From NCBI GenBank assembly GCA_964195155.1, contig CAXMOP010000060.1:1-64000 (forward strand): a stretch of DNA of 64,000 nucleotides, written 5' to 3'. Below are positions 23,802 through 32,425 of the stretch, one piece after another (the stretch's first letter is position 1; each line of letters opens with the position of its first letter). The DNA comes from JACZST01 sp964195155. Its GTDB lineage: Bacteria; Actinomycetota; Acidimicrobiia; Spongiisociales; UBA5794. Position numbers and translations under genes: made by a program. Below the pieces are notes generated by a model. The model was not told the DNA's origin. It saw nothing but the letters and a program-made list of their open reading frames with translations, and ran no database searches.

Positions 23802-25003
23802 AACGCGTGATGCTCGCCTACTCCGGTGGCCTCGACACCTCGGTGATCGTGCCCTGGCTCAAGGAGCACTACGGCGCCGACGTCATCACCTACACCGCCG
23901 ACGTCGGTCAAGGTGAGGAGGTGGAGGAAGCGCGTTCCAAGGCCATCGAGACGGGCGCCGTCGAAGCCATCGTCGATGATCTGCGCGCCGAGTTCGTCGA
24001 GGACTACGTGTTCCCCGCGCTGCGGGCCAACGCCGTCTACGAGGGGTATTACCTCCTCGGGACGTCACTAGCCCGTCCGGTGATCACCGCCGGTCTGGTA
24101 CGAGCGGCCGCCGACGTCGGCGCCGAAGCCATCGCTCACGGTGCCACCGGCAAGGGCAACGACCAGGTGCGATTCGAATTGTCCGCGTATGCCCTCCAGC
24201 CCGACATCGCCGTGATCGCACCCTGGCGGGAATGGGATTTGAAGGGCAGGGCCGATCTGGTCGCCTACGCCGCCGAGCGAGGAATCCCGGTCCCCATCAC
24301 CCCGGAAATGCCTTTTTCCATGGACGCCAACGTGCTGCACATCTCCTATGAGGGCGGGGTGCTCGAAGACCCGTGGGCGGCACCGCCACGCGGCATGTTC
24401 CGCATGACCACCGACCCCGAGGTCGCTCCGGACGAACCCGAGGAGGTGACCGTCGCCTTCGAGAACGGGTCCCCGGTTGCGGTCAACGACACGCCGCTCG
24501 AACCCCTTGCGCTGCTGGAGTTGCTCAACGAGATCGCGGGCCGCCACGGGATCGGGAGAGTCGACATCGTAGAGAACCGCTTTATCGGGATGAAGAGCCG
24601 GGGCGTCTATGAGACCCCGGGGGGCACGCTGCTCCACCACGCCCACCGGGCCGTCGAATCGCTGACCCTCGACCGTGAGGTGGTTCACCTCAGGGATGAG
24701 CTGGTGCCTCGATACGCCGAGATGGTGTACAACGGGTTCTGGTTCTCTCCGGAGCGCGAGGCGCTGCAAGCGTTCATGGACCGCATCCAGGACCGGGTCA
24801 ACGGTGAAGCGCGGCTGAAGCTGTACAAGGGAAACCCGACCGTCGTCGGCCGTAGATCCGACTTGCACGACCTATACGACACGGCGACGGTCACCTTCGA
24901 GGCCGACGACGTCTATCAGCAGGCCGACGCCGGCGGCTTCATCCGGCTCAACGCCCTGCGGCTGCGCCGACTCGCCGAGGCCCGTATGGGAGAGGGCGAA
25001 TGA
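23798..25003 (+). CDS. argG: Argininosuccinate synthase
   Basis: 401 aa, the normal length. The ATP pyrophosphatase loop is LAYSGGLDTSVIVPWLKE at the N-terminus; GHGATGKGNDQVRFELS-like text (AHGATGKGNDQVRFE) and MDANVLHISYEGGVLEDP follow. It couples citrulline and aspartate using ATP. It overlaps argR upstream and argH downstream by four bases each, giving a tight argR-argG-argH operon behind the palindrome at 23316. Confidence 0.98.
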   Translation: MKRVMLAYSGGLDTSVIVPWLKEHYGADVITYTADVGQGEEVEEARSKAIETGAVEAIVDDLRAEFVEDYVFPALRANAVYEGYYLLGTSLARPVITAGLVRAAADVGAEAIAHGATGKGNDQVRFELSAYALQPDIAVIAPWREWDLKGRADLVAYAAERGIPVPITPEMPFSMDANVLHISYEGGVLEDPWAAPPRGMFRMTTDPEVAPDEPEEVTVAFENGSPVAVNDTPLEPLALLELLNEIAGRHGIGRVDIVENRFIGMKSRGVYETPGGTLLHHAHRAVESLTLDREVVHLRDELVPRYAEMVYNGFWFSPEREALQAFMDRIQDRVNGEARLKLYKGNPTVVGRRSDLHDLYDTATVTFEADDVYQQADAGGFIRLNALRLRRLAEARMGEGE

Positions 25004-26361
25004 CGCTGTGGGGCGGGCGCTTCACCGACCCCCTCGACCCGGCGGTGTTCGACTTCACCGCCGACCCCGTCGACCGGCGCCTGCTGCTCGTGGACATCGA
25101 GGGCTCGTCCGCCCACGTACACGCCCTCGAGGCCGCAGGCCTGCTCACCCAGGTCGAGCGCCGCGATCTGGTCGCCGGCCTCGAGCAGATTCGTGAGGAG
25201 GCCGCCGAGGACAGCTTTGTCTTCGCGCCGACCGACGAGGACGTGCACACCGCAGTGGAGCGCAGGCTGGTCGAGCTCGTCGGGGACGTTGGGAAGAAAG
25301 TGCACACCGGGCGAAGCCGCAACGACCAGATCGCCTTCGACCTGCGCCTCTACCTGTACCGGGCGGCAGCCGAACGAACGGACGACATCAATCGCCTGAT
25401 CACGGTCCTGGCCGAACGAGCCGAGGAGGTCGCCGAGGTCGTGGTTCCCTCCTACACCCACCTGCAGCAAGCCCAGCCCGTCTCGCTCGGGCACCCGCTG
25501 CTGGCGTATGCCTGGATGTTGGGTCGCGATCGAGACCGGTTCGCCGATGCCGCCGTCCGGATCGGCACATCCCCCCTTGGCGCCGGCGCCGGCGGTGGGA
25601 GCAGCCTGCCGCTTCGGCCCGACGTTGCCGCCGCCCATGCCGGGCTCGCCGCGGTGTTCGACAACTCCCTCGATGCGGTGGCGAGCCGAGACTTCGTCGC
25701 CGAGTACGCCTTCGCCTGCGCCCAGCTCATGGCGCACCTCTCGAGGCTGGCCGAGGACCTCGTGCTGTGGGCCAGCGTCGAGTTTGGATGGATCACTTTC
25801 CCGGACCGCATTGCCACCGGCTCATCGGCGATGCCCCACAAGAGGAACCCCGACGTCGCCGAGCTGGTTCGGTCGCGGGCCGCCGTCGTCCTCGGCGACG
25901 TCACCGCCCTGCTCGCCATGCAGAAGGGCCTCCCCCTGGCCTACAACCGGGACCTTCAGGAGGACAAGCGCGCCGTCTTCCACGCCGACGACACCGCAGC
26001 GGGGTCCGTGGCAGTGTTCACCGACCTGCTGCACAGCGTCGAGTTCCATCCGCCGGGCCCTGCCCCCGAGACGGTCGCCATGGTGCTGGCCGAGCGCCTG
26101 GTGTTGCGCGGTATCCCGTTCCGGGAGGCTCACGAAGCGGTGGGAGCGCTGCTCAGCAAGCTCGACGCCGAGGGACGCAGCCTCAGCAGCGCCGCCGAGC
26201 CCGACCTCGAGGCCAGCGCGATCGCCCTCACCGACCTCGAGCCGAGGGATCCCGCAGAGGTGGCCCGCAGCATGCAGAGCCCGGGCAGCGGCAGTCCGGC
26301 GAGCGTCCTGGAACAAGTGACTGAGCTGCGCCGCCGCGTCGGTGCCGAGCAGGCTGGCTAG
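25000..26361 (+). CDS. argH: Argininosuccinate lyase
   Basis: 453 aa. The fumarase/aspartase superfamily signature GSSAMPHKRNPDVAELVR (about residues 274-291) holds the catalytic serine loop, and HTGRSRNDQIAFDLRLYL and YTHLQQAQPVSLGH are the substrate-binding regions. It releases fumarate to give arginine. Its end overlaps the convergent leuD end by four bases, leaving no space for an independent terminator. Confidence 0.98.
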   Translation: MTLWGGRFTDPLDPAVFDFTADPVDRRLLLVDIEGSSAHVHALEAAGLLTQVERRDLVAGLEQIREEAAEDSFVFAPTDEDVHTAVERRLVELVGDVGKKVHTGRSRNDQIAFDLRLYLYRAAAERTDDINRLITVLAERAEEVAEVVVPSYTHLQQAQPVSLGHPLLAYAWMLGRDRDRFADAAVRIGTSPLGAGAGGGSSLPLRPDVAAAHAGLAAVFDNSLDAVASRDFVAEYAFACAQLMAHLSRLAEDLVLWASVEFGWITFPDRIATGSSAMPHKRNPDVAELVRSRAAVVLGDVTALLAMQKGLPLAYNRDLQEDKRAVFHADDTAAGSVAVFTDLLHSVEFHPPGPAPETVAMVLAERLVLRGIPFREAHEAVGALLSKLDAEGRSLSSAAEPDLEASAIALTDLEPRDPAEVARSMQSPGSGSPASVLEQVTELRRRVGAEQAG

Positions 26362-26960
26362 CCGAGGGTGGGCCTCAGGCGAGGACGCGCCGCCTCGTAG
26401 GCATCGATGTCGGCCTCGGACTGGAGCGTGATATCGATCTGATCCCAGCCGTTGATCAGGCGCTCTTTGACGTGAGGGTCGATGTCGAAGGTGGCAGTGA
26501 AGTCGCCCGATGTCACCTGCTGGGTCGGGAGGTCGATCGTGACCGAGTTGGCGGGGTCGGCGGCCAGCTCGGCGAAGATTCCCGCGTCTTCGGTTCGGAG
26601 GACCACGGGCAACAGGCCGTTCTGGTAGCAGTTGTTCTCCAGGATCGGCCCGAATGAGGACGCCAGGATGGCCTCGAACCCGGCCTCGAACAGCGACCAC
26701 ACCGCATGCTCCCGGGAGGAGCCGCAGCCGAAGTTGGGCCCGGCCACCAGCACGCTTGCTTCTGCATACTCCGGCCGGTTGAGCACGAAGTCGGGCTCTC
26801 GTTCGCCCTCGACGTCGTACGCCCAGTTGTAGAACAGGTTCGGCCCAAGGCCGGTGCGGGTGACTCCCTTGAGGAACTGCTTGGGGATGATCTGGTCGGT
26901 ATCGATGTTGGCCTGTGGCAGCGGGGCCATCTGACCTTCGATGATGGAAACCGGTCTCAT
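26358..26960 (-). CDS. leuD: 3-isopropylmalate dehydratase small subunit
   Basis: 200 aa from an ATG overlapping the leuC stop (ATGA); a GTG two codons earlier is possible. It has the swivel-domain motifs NIDTDQIIPKQFLKGVTRTGLG and GPNFGCGSSREHAVW. With LeuC it isomerises 2-isopropylmalate to 3-isopropylmalate. It lies apart from leuAB, in a separate leuCD unit between the two arg clusters. Confidence 0.97.
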   Translation of the reverse strand: MRPVSIIEGQMAPLPQANIDTDQIIPKQFLKGVTRTGLGPNLFYNWAYDVEGEREPDFVLNRPEYAEASVLVAGPNFGCGSSREHAVWSLFEAGFEAILASSFGPILENNCYQNGLLPVVLRTEDAGIFAELAADPANSVTIDLPTQQVTSGDFTATFDIDPHVKERLINGWDQIDITLQSEADIDAYEAARPRLRPTLG

Positions 26961-28363
26961 TGCCACTCCCGAATGTCGACAAAGCGCCCTTCGATTGCGG
27001 CGGCGACCGCCATCTCAGGACTTACCAGATGGGTCCTCCCACCGCGACCCTGGCGCCCTTCGAAGTTGCGGTTCGAGGTAGAGGCGCATCGTTCTCCGGG
27101 CAACAGGATGTCTTCGTTCATGGCCAGGCACATCGAGCATCCGGCATCGCGCCACTCGAACCCGGCCTCCTTGTAGATCAGGTCGAGTCCCTCCTCCTCG
27201 GCCTCGAGTTTCACGAGGCCGGAGCCCGGCACGACCATCGCCCCCACATCGGGGTGGACGGTTCTTCCTTGAATGACCCCGGCGCCGGCGCGGAGGTCTT
27301 CGATCCTGGCGTTCGTGCAGGACCCGAAGAACACGCGGTCGATGCGGATGTCGGTGATGGCCGTCCCCGGCTCGAGGTCCATGTATTCGAGGGCGCGGGC
27401 GGCGCTGTCGCGCTCCAGCAGATTCTCGAAGCTGTCCGGCGAGGGAACCCGCCCGGTTACTTCGACGACCTGGGAGGGATTGATGCCCCATGAGACGAAC
27501 GGCGCCAGGTCGGCCGCGTCCAGCACGACTTCACGGTCGAAGACGGCGCCGGCATCGGACGGAATCGTCTCCCAGTAGGCCACCATCTCTTCCCAGGGAG
27601 CTCCTCCCGGAACATACGGCCGGCCCTCCAGATAGGCGTAGGTCGTCTCGTCCGGCGCGATCATCCCGGCTACCGCCCCGGCCTCGATCGACATGTTGCA
27701 CACCGTCATCCGCCCCTCCATGGAGAGGCCGGTGACGGCGCTGCCGCGATACTCGATGACGGTCTCGTAGCCGCCGTTGACGCCGATCTCTCGAATGATC
27801 CCGAGGATGACGTCCTTTGCCGTCACCCCGAGGGGCAGGTCACCATCGACGGTGATCGCGAGTGAGCCCGGCTTGGTCCGCGGCAGCGTCTGTGTGGCCA
27901 GCACATGCTCGACCTCAGACGTGCCGATGCCGATGGCCAGCGCACCAAAGGCACCGTGCGTCGAGGTATGCGAGTCGCCGCACACGATGAACATCCCGGG
28001 CTGCGTGATGCCCTGCTCGGGGCCAATGATGTGCACGATGCCCTGACGGATATCGTTGACCCCGAACACGGTGATCCCTTGCTCCTTGCAGTGCTGCTCG
28101 AGCGCCTCGATCTGGATCTTCGACAGCGGGTCGTTGATGCCGAGCTCGCGGCCCACCGTCGGGATGCCGTGGTCGACGGTCGCCATGCTGAGGTCGGGTC
28201 TGCGCACCCGACGTCCGGACAACGCCAGGCCCTCGAAGGCCTGCGGCGACGTCACCTCGTGAATGAGGTGCATGTCGACGTAGAGCAGGTCGGGCTCGCC
28301 GGAGGCATGGCGAACGACATGGTCGTCCCATACCTTGTCGAGCATCGTCTGTGGCTGGGTCAT
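26957..28363 (-). CDS. leuC: 3-isopropylmalate dehydratase large subunit
   Basis: 468 aa aconitase-family protein. Iron-sulfur ligands are visible in FFGSCTNARIEDLRAG and DAGCSMCLAMNEDIL, and the active-site region in GDSHTSTHGAFGALAIGIGTSE. It carries the catalytic [4Fe-4S] cluster of isopropylmalate isomerase. The 262-bp upstream gap (28364-28625) holds GC-rich inverted repeats, including GCCGCC-TTC-GGCGGC near 28453-28467, but I see no convincing leader peptide there. Confidence 0.97.
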   Translation of the reverse strand: MTQPQTMLDKVWDDHVVRHASGEPDLLYVDMHLIHEVTSPQAFEGLALSGRRVRRPDLSMATVDHGIPTVGRELGINDPLSKIQIEALEQHCKEQGITVFGVNDIRQGIVHIIGPEQGITQPGMFIVCGDSHTSTHGAFGALAIGIGTSEVEHVLATQTLPRTKPGSLAITVDGDLPLGVTAKDVILGIIREIGVNGGYETVIEYRGSAVTGLSMEGRMTVCNMSIEAGAVAGMIAPDETTYAYLEGRPYVPGGAPWEEMVAYWETIPSDAGAVFDREVVLDAADLAPFVSWGINPSQVVEVTGRVPSPDSFENLLERDSAARALEYMDLEPGTAITDIRIDRVFFGSCTNARIEDLRAGAGVIQGRTVHPDVGAMVVPGSGLVKLEAEEEGLDLIYKEAGFEWRDAGCSMCLAMNEDILLPGERCASTSNRNFEGRQGRGGRTHLVSPEMAVAAAIEGRFVDIREWQ

Positions 28364-28584
28364 CAGGGCCGCGCAGCCTAGAGGCTCCGCAGAATAGGGC
28401 GCTCCGATCTGTGTGGGCCGAGGCCGTTTGCGGAGCCGGGGCCCGAGCGGCCCGCCGCCGAAGGCGGCAGGAGCGGGAAAAACTGCTCCACTTCTATCGA
28501 GACGACCGGTTACCGATCGGTGCGTACTGTGAGGTCGGCCAGAGACTGCGAAGTGGATTGAACCGACACGCCGATACGCCGGCT

Positions 28585-28659
28585 CGCCGAAGCTGTTCCG
28601 TAGGCCGTTCCGCGGGCTGACAGCGTCATATAGCCGCTCCTGAACCCTGGGTTCGCGTC
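28585..28659. repeat. Direct repeat, left copy, spanning the argB 3' end
   Basis: 75 bp covering the last codons and stop of argB and about 40 bp beyond. It matches 32363-32425 in the same orientation, including a 33-bp exact block (28607-28639 equals 32373-32405) and a nearly identical flank containing the palindrome GAACCCTGGGTTC. It differs by a 12-bp insertion. The two copies bracket argB, argC, argJ and argR. Confidence 0.85.
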
Positions 28660-29516
28660 GGTTGCCTGGTGATCATGGTGCCGAGAGCCTGGTCGGTGAA
28701 GAGCTCGACCAACAGGGCATGGGGCGCCAGGGCATTGACGATGTGTGCCGATTCGACACCGCCGCGCACCGCATTCAGGGACCCCTCCAGCTTGGGCAAC
28801 ATCCCATCGTGGATCGAACCTTTCGCGATCAGTCCCTCGATCTGGGCATCGGTCGCTTCCGGGGTCAACGAATCGGGGTCGGAGACGTCCTCGAGGAGGC
28901 CGTCCACGTCGGTCAGGTAGATCAGCCTGACTGCGCCGACGGCGGCGGCGATCGCACCGGCGACGATGTCGGCGTTGATGTTGTAGGCCTGGCCGGCTCC
29001 GTCGGATCCGATCGTCGAGATCACCGGTACCAGTTGCTCCGCTAGCAGGCGCTCGATGATGTAGGGATTCACCGCCTTGACGTTGCCGACGAACCCCAGG
29101 TCGGGATGCCGCTGCTCCGCGATGATGAGCCCGACGTCCTCGCCGGATACCCCGAGGGCAATCGGCCCGTGCCGATTGATCGCTGAGACGATGTCGCGAT
29201 TCACCTTCCCGACCAGGACCATACGGGTGATCTCGAGCGCCTCGGCGTCGGTGACGCGGTGTCCCTCGCTGAACTCGCTGGCTTTGCCGAGCCGGTCGAG
29301 CAACTCGGAGATCTGCGGCCCGCCACCATGAACCACGATGCAGCGGATCCCCTCCGAGTGCATCAACACGACGTCGGTGGCAATCCGCCGAGCCAGCTCC
29401 TGATCGGCGAGTGCGCTGCCCCCCGCCTTGACGACGATGGTTTGGCCGCGGAGACGCTGGATGTGTGGGAGCGCCCGGCTCAGGATTTGCGCCGCGCTTG
29501 GGGGCGTCTCGATCAT
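28626..29516 (-). CDS. argB: N-acetylglutamate kinase
   Basis: 296 aa; the ATG overlaps the argC stop by four bases. Amino-acid kinase motifs are TIVVKAGGSALADQ, VVHGGGPQISELLDRLG and the C-terminal LPKLEGSLNAVRGGV, which binds nucleotide and N-acetylglutamate. It phosphorylates N-acetylglutamate in the second step of arginine synthesis. Its last ten codons (TRTQGSGAAI) lie in the direct repeat that recurs after the second argR. Confidence 0.97.
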   Translation of the reverse strand: MIETPPSAAQILSRALPHIQRLRGQTIVVKAGGSALADQELARRIATDVVLMHSEGIRCIVVHGGGPQISELLDRLGKASEFSEGHRVTDAEALEITRMVLVGKVNRDIVSAINRHGPIALGVSGEDVGLIIAEQRHPDLGFVGNVKAVNPYIIERLLAEQLVPVISTIGSDGAGQAYNINADIVAGAIAAAVGAVRLIYLTDVDGLLEDVSDPDSLTPEATDAQIEGLIAKGSIHDGMLPKLEGSLNAVRGGVESAHIVNALAPHALLVELFTDQALGTMITRQPTRTQGSGAAI

Positions 29517-30553
29517 GGATAGACCCCGGCCCGGGCCAGCCCGGCGCCCTCGTCGATGCCGATCGCCAGGTTTGCGCACTGGATTGCCTGCCCGCTTGCG
29601 CCCTTGACCAGATTGTCGAGGGCGGCGATGACGATGACCCAGCCGGTACGTGGATCTTGCCGCGCCGTCATGTGAATGGCGTTTGATCCAAGCGTCGCTT
29701 TGGTGGTGGGGATGCCCGGGATCACGGAAACGAACTGCTCGCCGGCGTACTGCGAGGACATCGCCTCCAGCAGGTCCTCGGTGTCGGCGTCGGCGCTTGG
29801 TCGTGCGTAGCAGGTGGCGAGGATGCCTCGGGTCATTGGCGCTAGGTGCGGGGTGAAGAGCACCTCGACCGGCTCTCCGGCGGCTCGGCCCAGGATGAGC
29901 TGCATCTCGGGGGTGTGGCGGTGGGTGAGCAGCCCGTACGGGGCGAAGGTCTCGTTGACCGCTGAGAACGACGTCCCTGCGGTGGCGCCACGACCGGCGC
30001 CGGATACGCCGCTGACTCCATTTACGACGATCCCATCCGGTTTGATGAGCCCACCGGTCAACAGGGGGGCTAGCGCCAGCGTTGCCGTGGTTACGTAGCA
30101 GCCGGGGACCGCGGTCGCCGGCGCTTGGCGCAAGTCGTCGCGAAACAGCTCGGGCAGGCCGAGAACAAAGTCGGCGAGCATCGCCGGGACCGGATGCTCC
30201 CATCCGTACCACGCCGAGTAGAGCGCGGGGTCATCCAGTCTGAAGTCCGCACCGAGGTCGATGATGTGGCCGGCGGTGAGCTTGGGGATCACCCGTTGCG
30301 ACACGCCGTGGGACAGGGCGACGAATACAACGTCCAGCCCATCGGGAACCTGCTCCCAAGGCTCGAACACCAGGTGTGGGTATTCGGCAGCGAGGCTGGG
30401 GTACAGCGAACCGACCTCGGCGCCCGCATGACTCTCGGCCGATGCGAAGGCCACCTCGAACCACGGGTGCCGGGCGCAGAGCCGCAACAACTCGGCGCCG
30501 GCAAAGCCCGATGCTCCGAGAATCCCAACCTGGTGGCGGTCTGTCGCCTTCAC
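29513..30553 (-). CDS. argC: N-acetyl-gamma-glutamyl-phosphate reductase
   Basis: 346 aa from a GTG start. The NADP-binding GILGASGFAGAELLRLCARHP opens the protein, and the catalytic cysteine is in AVPGCYVTTATLALAPLL (about residues 137-154), with the downstream HRHTPEM segment. It reduces N-acetylglutamyl phosphate to the semialdehyde. The argC-argB pair runs leftward, divergent from argJ-argR. argD and argF, which usually accompany these genes, are not in the window. Confidence 0.97.
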   Translation of the reverse strand: MKATDRHQVGILGASGFAGAELLRLCARHPWFEVAFASAESHAGAEVGSLYPSLAAEYPHLVFEPWEQVPDGLDVVFVALSHGVSQRVIPKLTAGHIIDLGADFRLDDPALYSAWYGWEHPVPAMLADFVLGLPELFRDDLRQAPATAVPGCYVTTATLALAPLLTGGLIKPDGIVVNGVSGVSGAGRGATAGTSFSAVNETFAPYGLLTHRHTPEMQLILGRAAGEPVEVLFTPHLAPMTRGILATCYARPSADADTEDLLEAMSSQYAGEQFVSVIPGIPTTKATLGSNAIHMTARQDPRTGWVIVIAALDNLVKGASGQAIQCANLAIGIDEGAGLARAGVYP

Positions 30554-30600
30554 ATTGCTCCCGTCGCCGTTCTGACTGCCGTCCGGATGTGTGGTCGCTG

Positions 30601-30640
30601 GATATGCATGTTATTCTAGAAGCTCACATAATATCCAATT
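30601..30640. promoter_or_regulatory. Putative shared ArgR operator and promoters between argC and argJ
   Basis: The 135-bp divergent gap has an AT-rich core unlike its GC-rich flanks: ATATGCATGTTATTC (an ARG-box-like half pair around TGCAT) followed by TTCTAGAA and CATAAT. The last could be the -10 of argJ, and TAGAAT read on the minus strand the -10 of argC. Placement between two arg units near an argR gene supports ArgR control. Confidence 0.45.
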
Positions 30641-30688
30641 CGTGATAGCTCCATTCCCTAGCCAGCACGAGATGCACATGGAGGAACG

Positions 30689-31846
30689 GTGACCGTAACT
30701 GCACCACGGGGATTCGTCGCCGGAGGCGTGCCGTCCGGGATTCGCAGAAACGGCCGCAAGGATCTTGCGATCGTCCGCTCCGTGACCCGGGCAACCGGAG
30801 CCGCAATGTTCACCACCAACCAGGTGCAGGCAGCGCCGATCCGGGTATCGAAGTCGCATCTGCGAAGCGCCCAGCCACAAGCAGTAGTGATCAATTCGGG
30901 TGTCGCCAATGCCGTCACCGGAGCGCAGGGTGAGTCAGACGCCATTGCGACCGCAGCGGAGACTGCGGCGCTGCTGAACCTCTCCGTCGAAGAGGTCCTG
31001 GTGCTTTCCACCGGGCTCATCGGTGTGCCGCTTCCGCTGGACAAGATCTCCAGGGGGCTGCCGGCGGTCGTGGCCACCCTCAGCGACGAAGGTGGGATCG
31101 ATGCGGCCGAAGCGATCATGACGACGGACAAACGGCCCAAGCACTCGGTGGCCGGCAACGGCTCCTTCACCGTGGGGGGGATCGCCAAAGGCTCCGGGAT
31201 GATTCATCCTCTCCTGGCCACCATGCTGGCGATCGTGACGACCGACTACGCCCTCGCCCCCGACCAGGCATCGGACTATTTGCATGCTGCGGTCGAGTCG
31301 ACCTTCAATCGGATCTCGGTCGATGGGGACCAATCGACGAATGACGCGGTCATCTTGCTTGCCAATGGCGCCGCCGGAGCGCCTCGTGCCGACACCGATC
31401 TCGAGTCAGCCCTCCAACAGGTTTGTGAAGATCTGGCACGCCAGATCGTGGCGGACGGCGAGGGGGCCTCCGTGTTGATCGAGATCCGGGTGACCAATGC
31501 CGCCAGCGAGAACGACGCTGTTGCGATCGCTCGGCACATCGCAACGTCGAGTCTGGTGAAGACCGCTGCGTTCGGCCGAGATCCAAACTGGGGTCGAGTG
31601 ATCGCTGCCGCTGGCGCGGCGAGCACCGACCTGGGCCCGGCAAAGGTCGACGTCGATCAGCTGGCGCTGAGCTTCAACGGCACGCCGCTCTTTTCCGGCG
31701 GCCGGCCCACCGGTGCCGAGCCGGTTATGGACACGCCGGTGTTGAAGATCGACCTCGATCTTGGGATCGGGCACGCCGGTGCGGGCTATCTGTCGACCGA
31801 TCTCAGCAAGGAGTACGTGAGGATCAATGCCGACTACACGACCTGA
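30689..31846 (+). CDS. argJ: Bifunctional glutamate N-acetyltransferase / ornithine acetyltransferase
   Basis: 385 aa from a GTG preceded by GGAGG. The autocleavage site lies in MIHPLLATMLAIVTTDYAL, where the Thr of ATML becomes the nucleophile of the beta chain. Other ArgJ landmarks are INSGVANAVTGAQGESDA, LSTGLIGVPLPLDKI and FGRDPNWGRVIAAAGAA. It moves the acetyl group from N-acetylornithine to glutamate, so arginine synthesis is cyclic here. It is followed by argR after 18 bp. Confidence 0.97.
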   Translation: MTVTAPRGFVAGGVPSGIRRNGRKDLAIVRSVTRATGAAMFTTNQVQAAPIRVSKSHLRSAQPQAVVINSGVANAVTGAQGESDAIATAAETAALLNLSVEEVLVLSTGLIGVPLPLDKISRGLPAVVATLSDEGGIDAAEAIMTTDKRPKHSVAGNGSFTVGGIAKGSGMIHPLLATMLAIVTTDYALAPDQASDYLHAAVESTFNRISVDGDQSTNDAVILLANGAAGAPRADTDLESALQQVCEDLARQIVADGEGASVLIEIRVTNAASENDAVAIARHIATSSLVKTAAFGRDPNWGRVIAAAGAASTDLGPAKVDVDQLALSFNGTPLFSGGRPTGAEPVMDTPVLKIDLDLGIGHAGAGYLSTDLSKEYVRINADYTT

Positions 31847-31864
31847 GCTCGGTCTGGATCAGCG

Positions 31865-32314
31865 ATGAGCAAGCGGTCGCGCCAGGCGGAGATTCTGCTC
31901 CTGATCGAGCAACAAGACGTCTCCACCCAGGCCGAGATGGTGGCTGCGCTGCTTGAGGCTGGAATCGAAGCTGCCCAGGCCACCGTCTCGAGAGATATTG
32001 GTGAGTTGGGCTTGGTGAAAGTCCGGGGCGACGGTGGGCGGATGATCTATGCCACACCCGGCGCCAAGGACAACGACCGGATCCTGGCGCTCTCCCGGGC
32101 CTTGCGGCGCTGGGCGTCCGCCATACGGGGAAACAGCAATCTCGTGCTCATCGAGACTCCCGCCGGATACGCCTCTGCGCTTGCCCAGGTCATCGACGAG
32201 GCGGGGCATCCCGACGTTCTTGGGACGGTTGCCGGGGACAACACCGTTCTCGTCGTCGCCGATGACCGTTTGACCGGTGCCGACCTCGCCGACGAGCTGA
32301 TGCTCCTCTCATAG
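31865..32314 (+). CDS. argR: Arginine repressor ArgR (second copy)
   Basis: 149 aa. The winged helix (RQAEILLLIEQQDVSTQAEMVAALLEAGIEAAQATVSRDIGELG) and the C-terminal GTVAGDNTVLVVADD signature mark a full ArgR. It differs clearly from the first copy at 23343, so this is not a recent duplication. Placed behind argJ, it may control the argCB/argJR divergent region. Having two ArgR paralogues, each tied to its own arg unit, is unusual. Confidence 0.92.
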   Translation: MSKRSRQAEILLLIEQQDVSTQAEMVAALLEAGIEAAQATVSRDIGELGLVKVRGDGGRMIYATPGAKDNDRILALSRALRRWASAIRGNSNLVLIETPAGYASALAQVIDEAGHPDVLGTVAGDNTVLVVADDRLTGADLADELMLLS

Positions 32315-32362
32315 CCGACCCTCCCGGCCCGCCGACCCACCCGGCCCGCCGACCCGCCAACC

Positions 32363-32425
32363 CGCCGAAGCTGTTCCGCGGGCTGACAGCGTCATATAGC
32401 CGCTCTCGAACCCTGGGTTCGCGTC
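32363..32425. repeat. Direct repeat, right copy (argB tail remnant)
   Basis: 63 bp matching 28585-28659 in the same orientation. On the minus strand it still encodes TRTQGSRAAI and a stop, one residue different from the argB C-terminus, although no argB lies here. It ends exactly at the stop codon of the cysteine-synthase-like gene. The 32315-32362 stretch before it contains short CCGACCC/CCGGCCC iterations. Confidence 0.85.

Noticed and set aside
28364..28560. Possible leucine leader peptide before leuC (minus GTG frame starting near 28489 with FFPLLPP).
   Set aside because: Leucines are few and distant from any hairpin, the frame is long and Gly/Ser-rich, and no promoter is clear.
30554..32424. 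Mobile-element explanation for the arg cassette.
   Set aside because: No transposase, integrase or terminal inverted repeats are present. Only the direct repeat supports rearrangement, so I report the repeat rather than an element.
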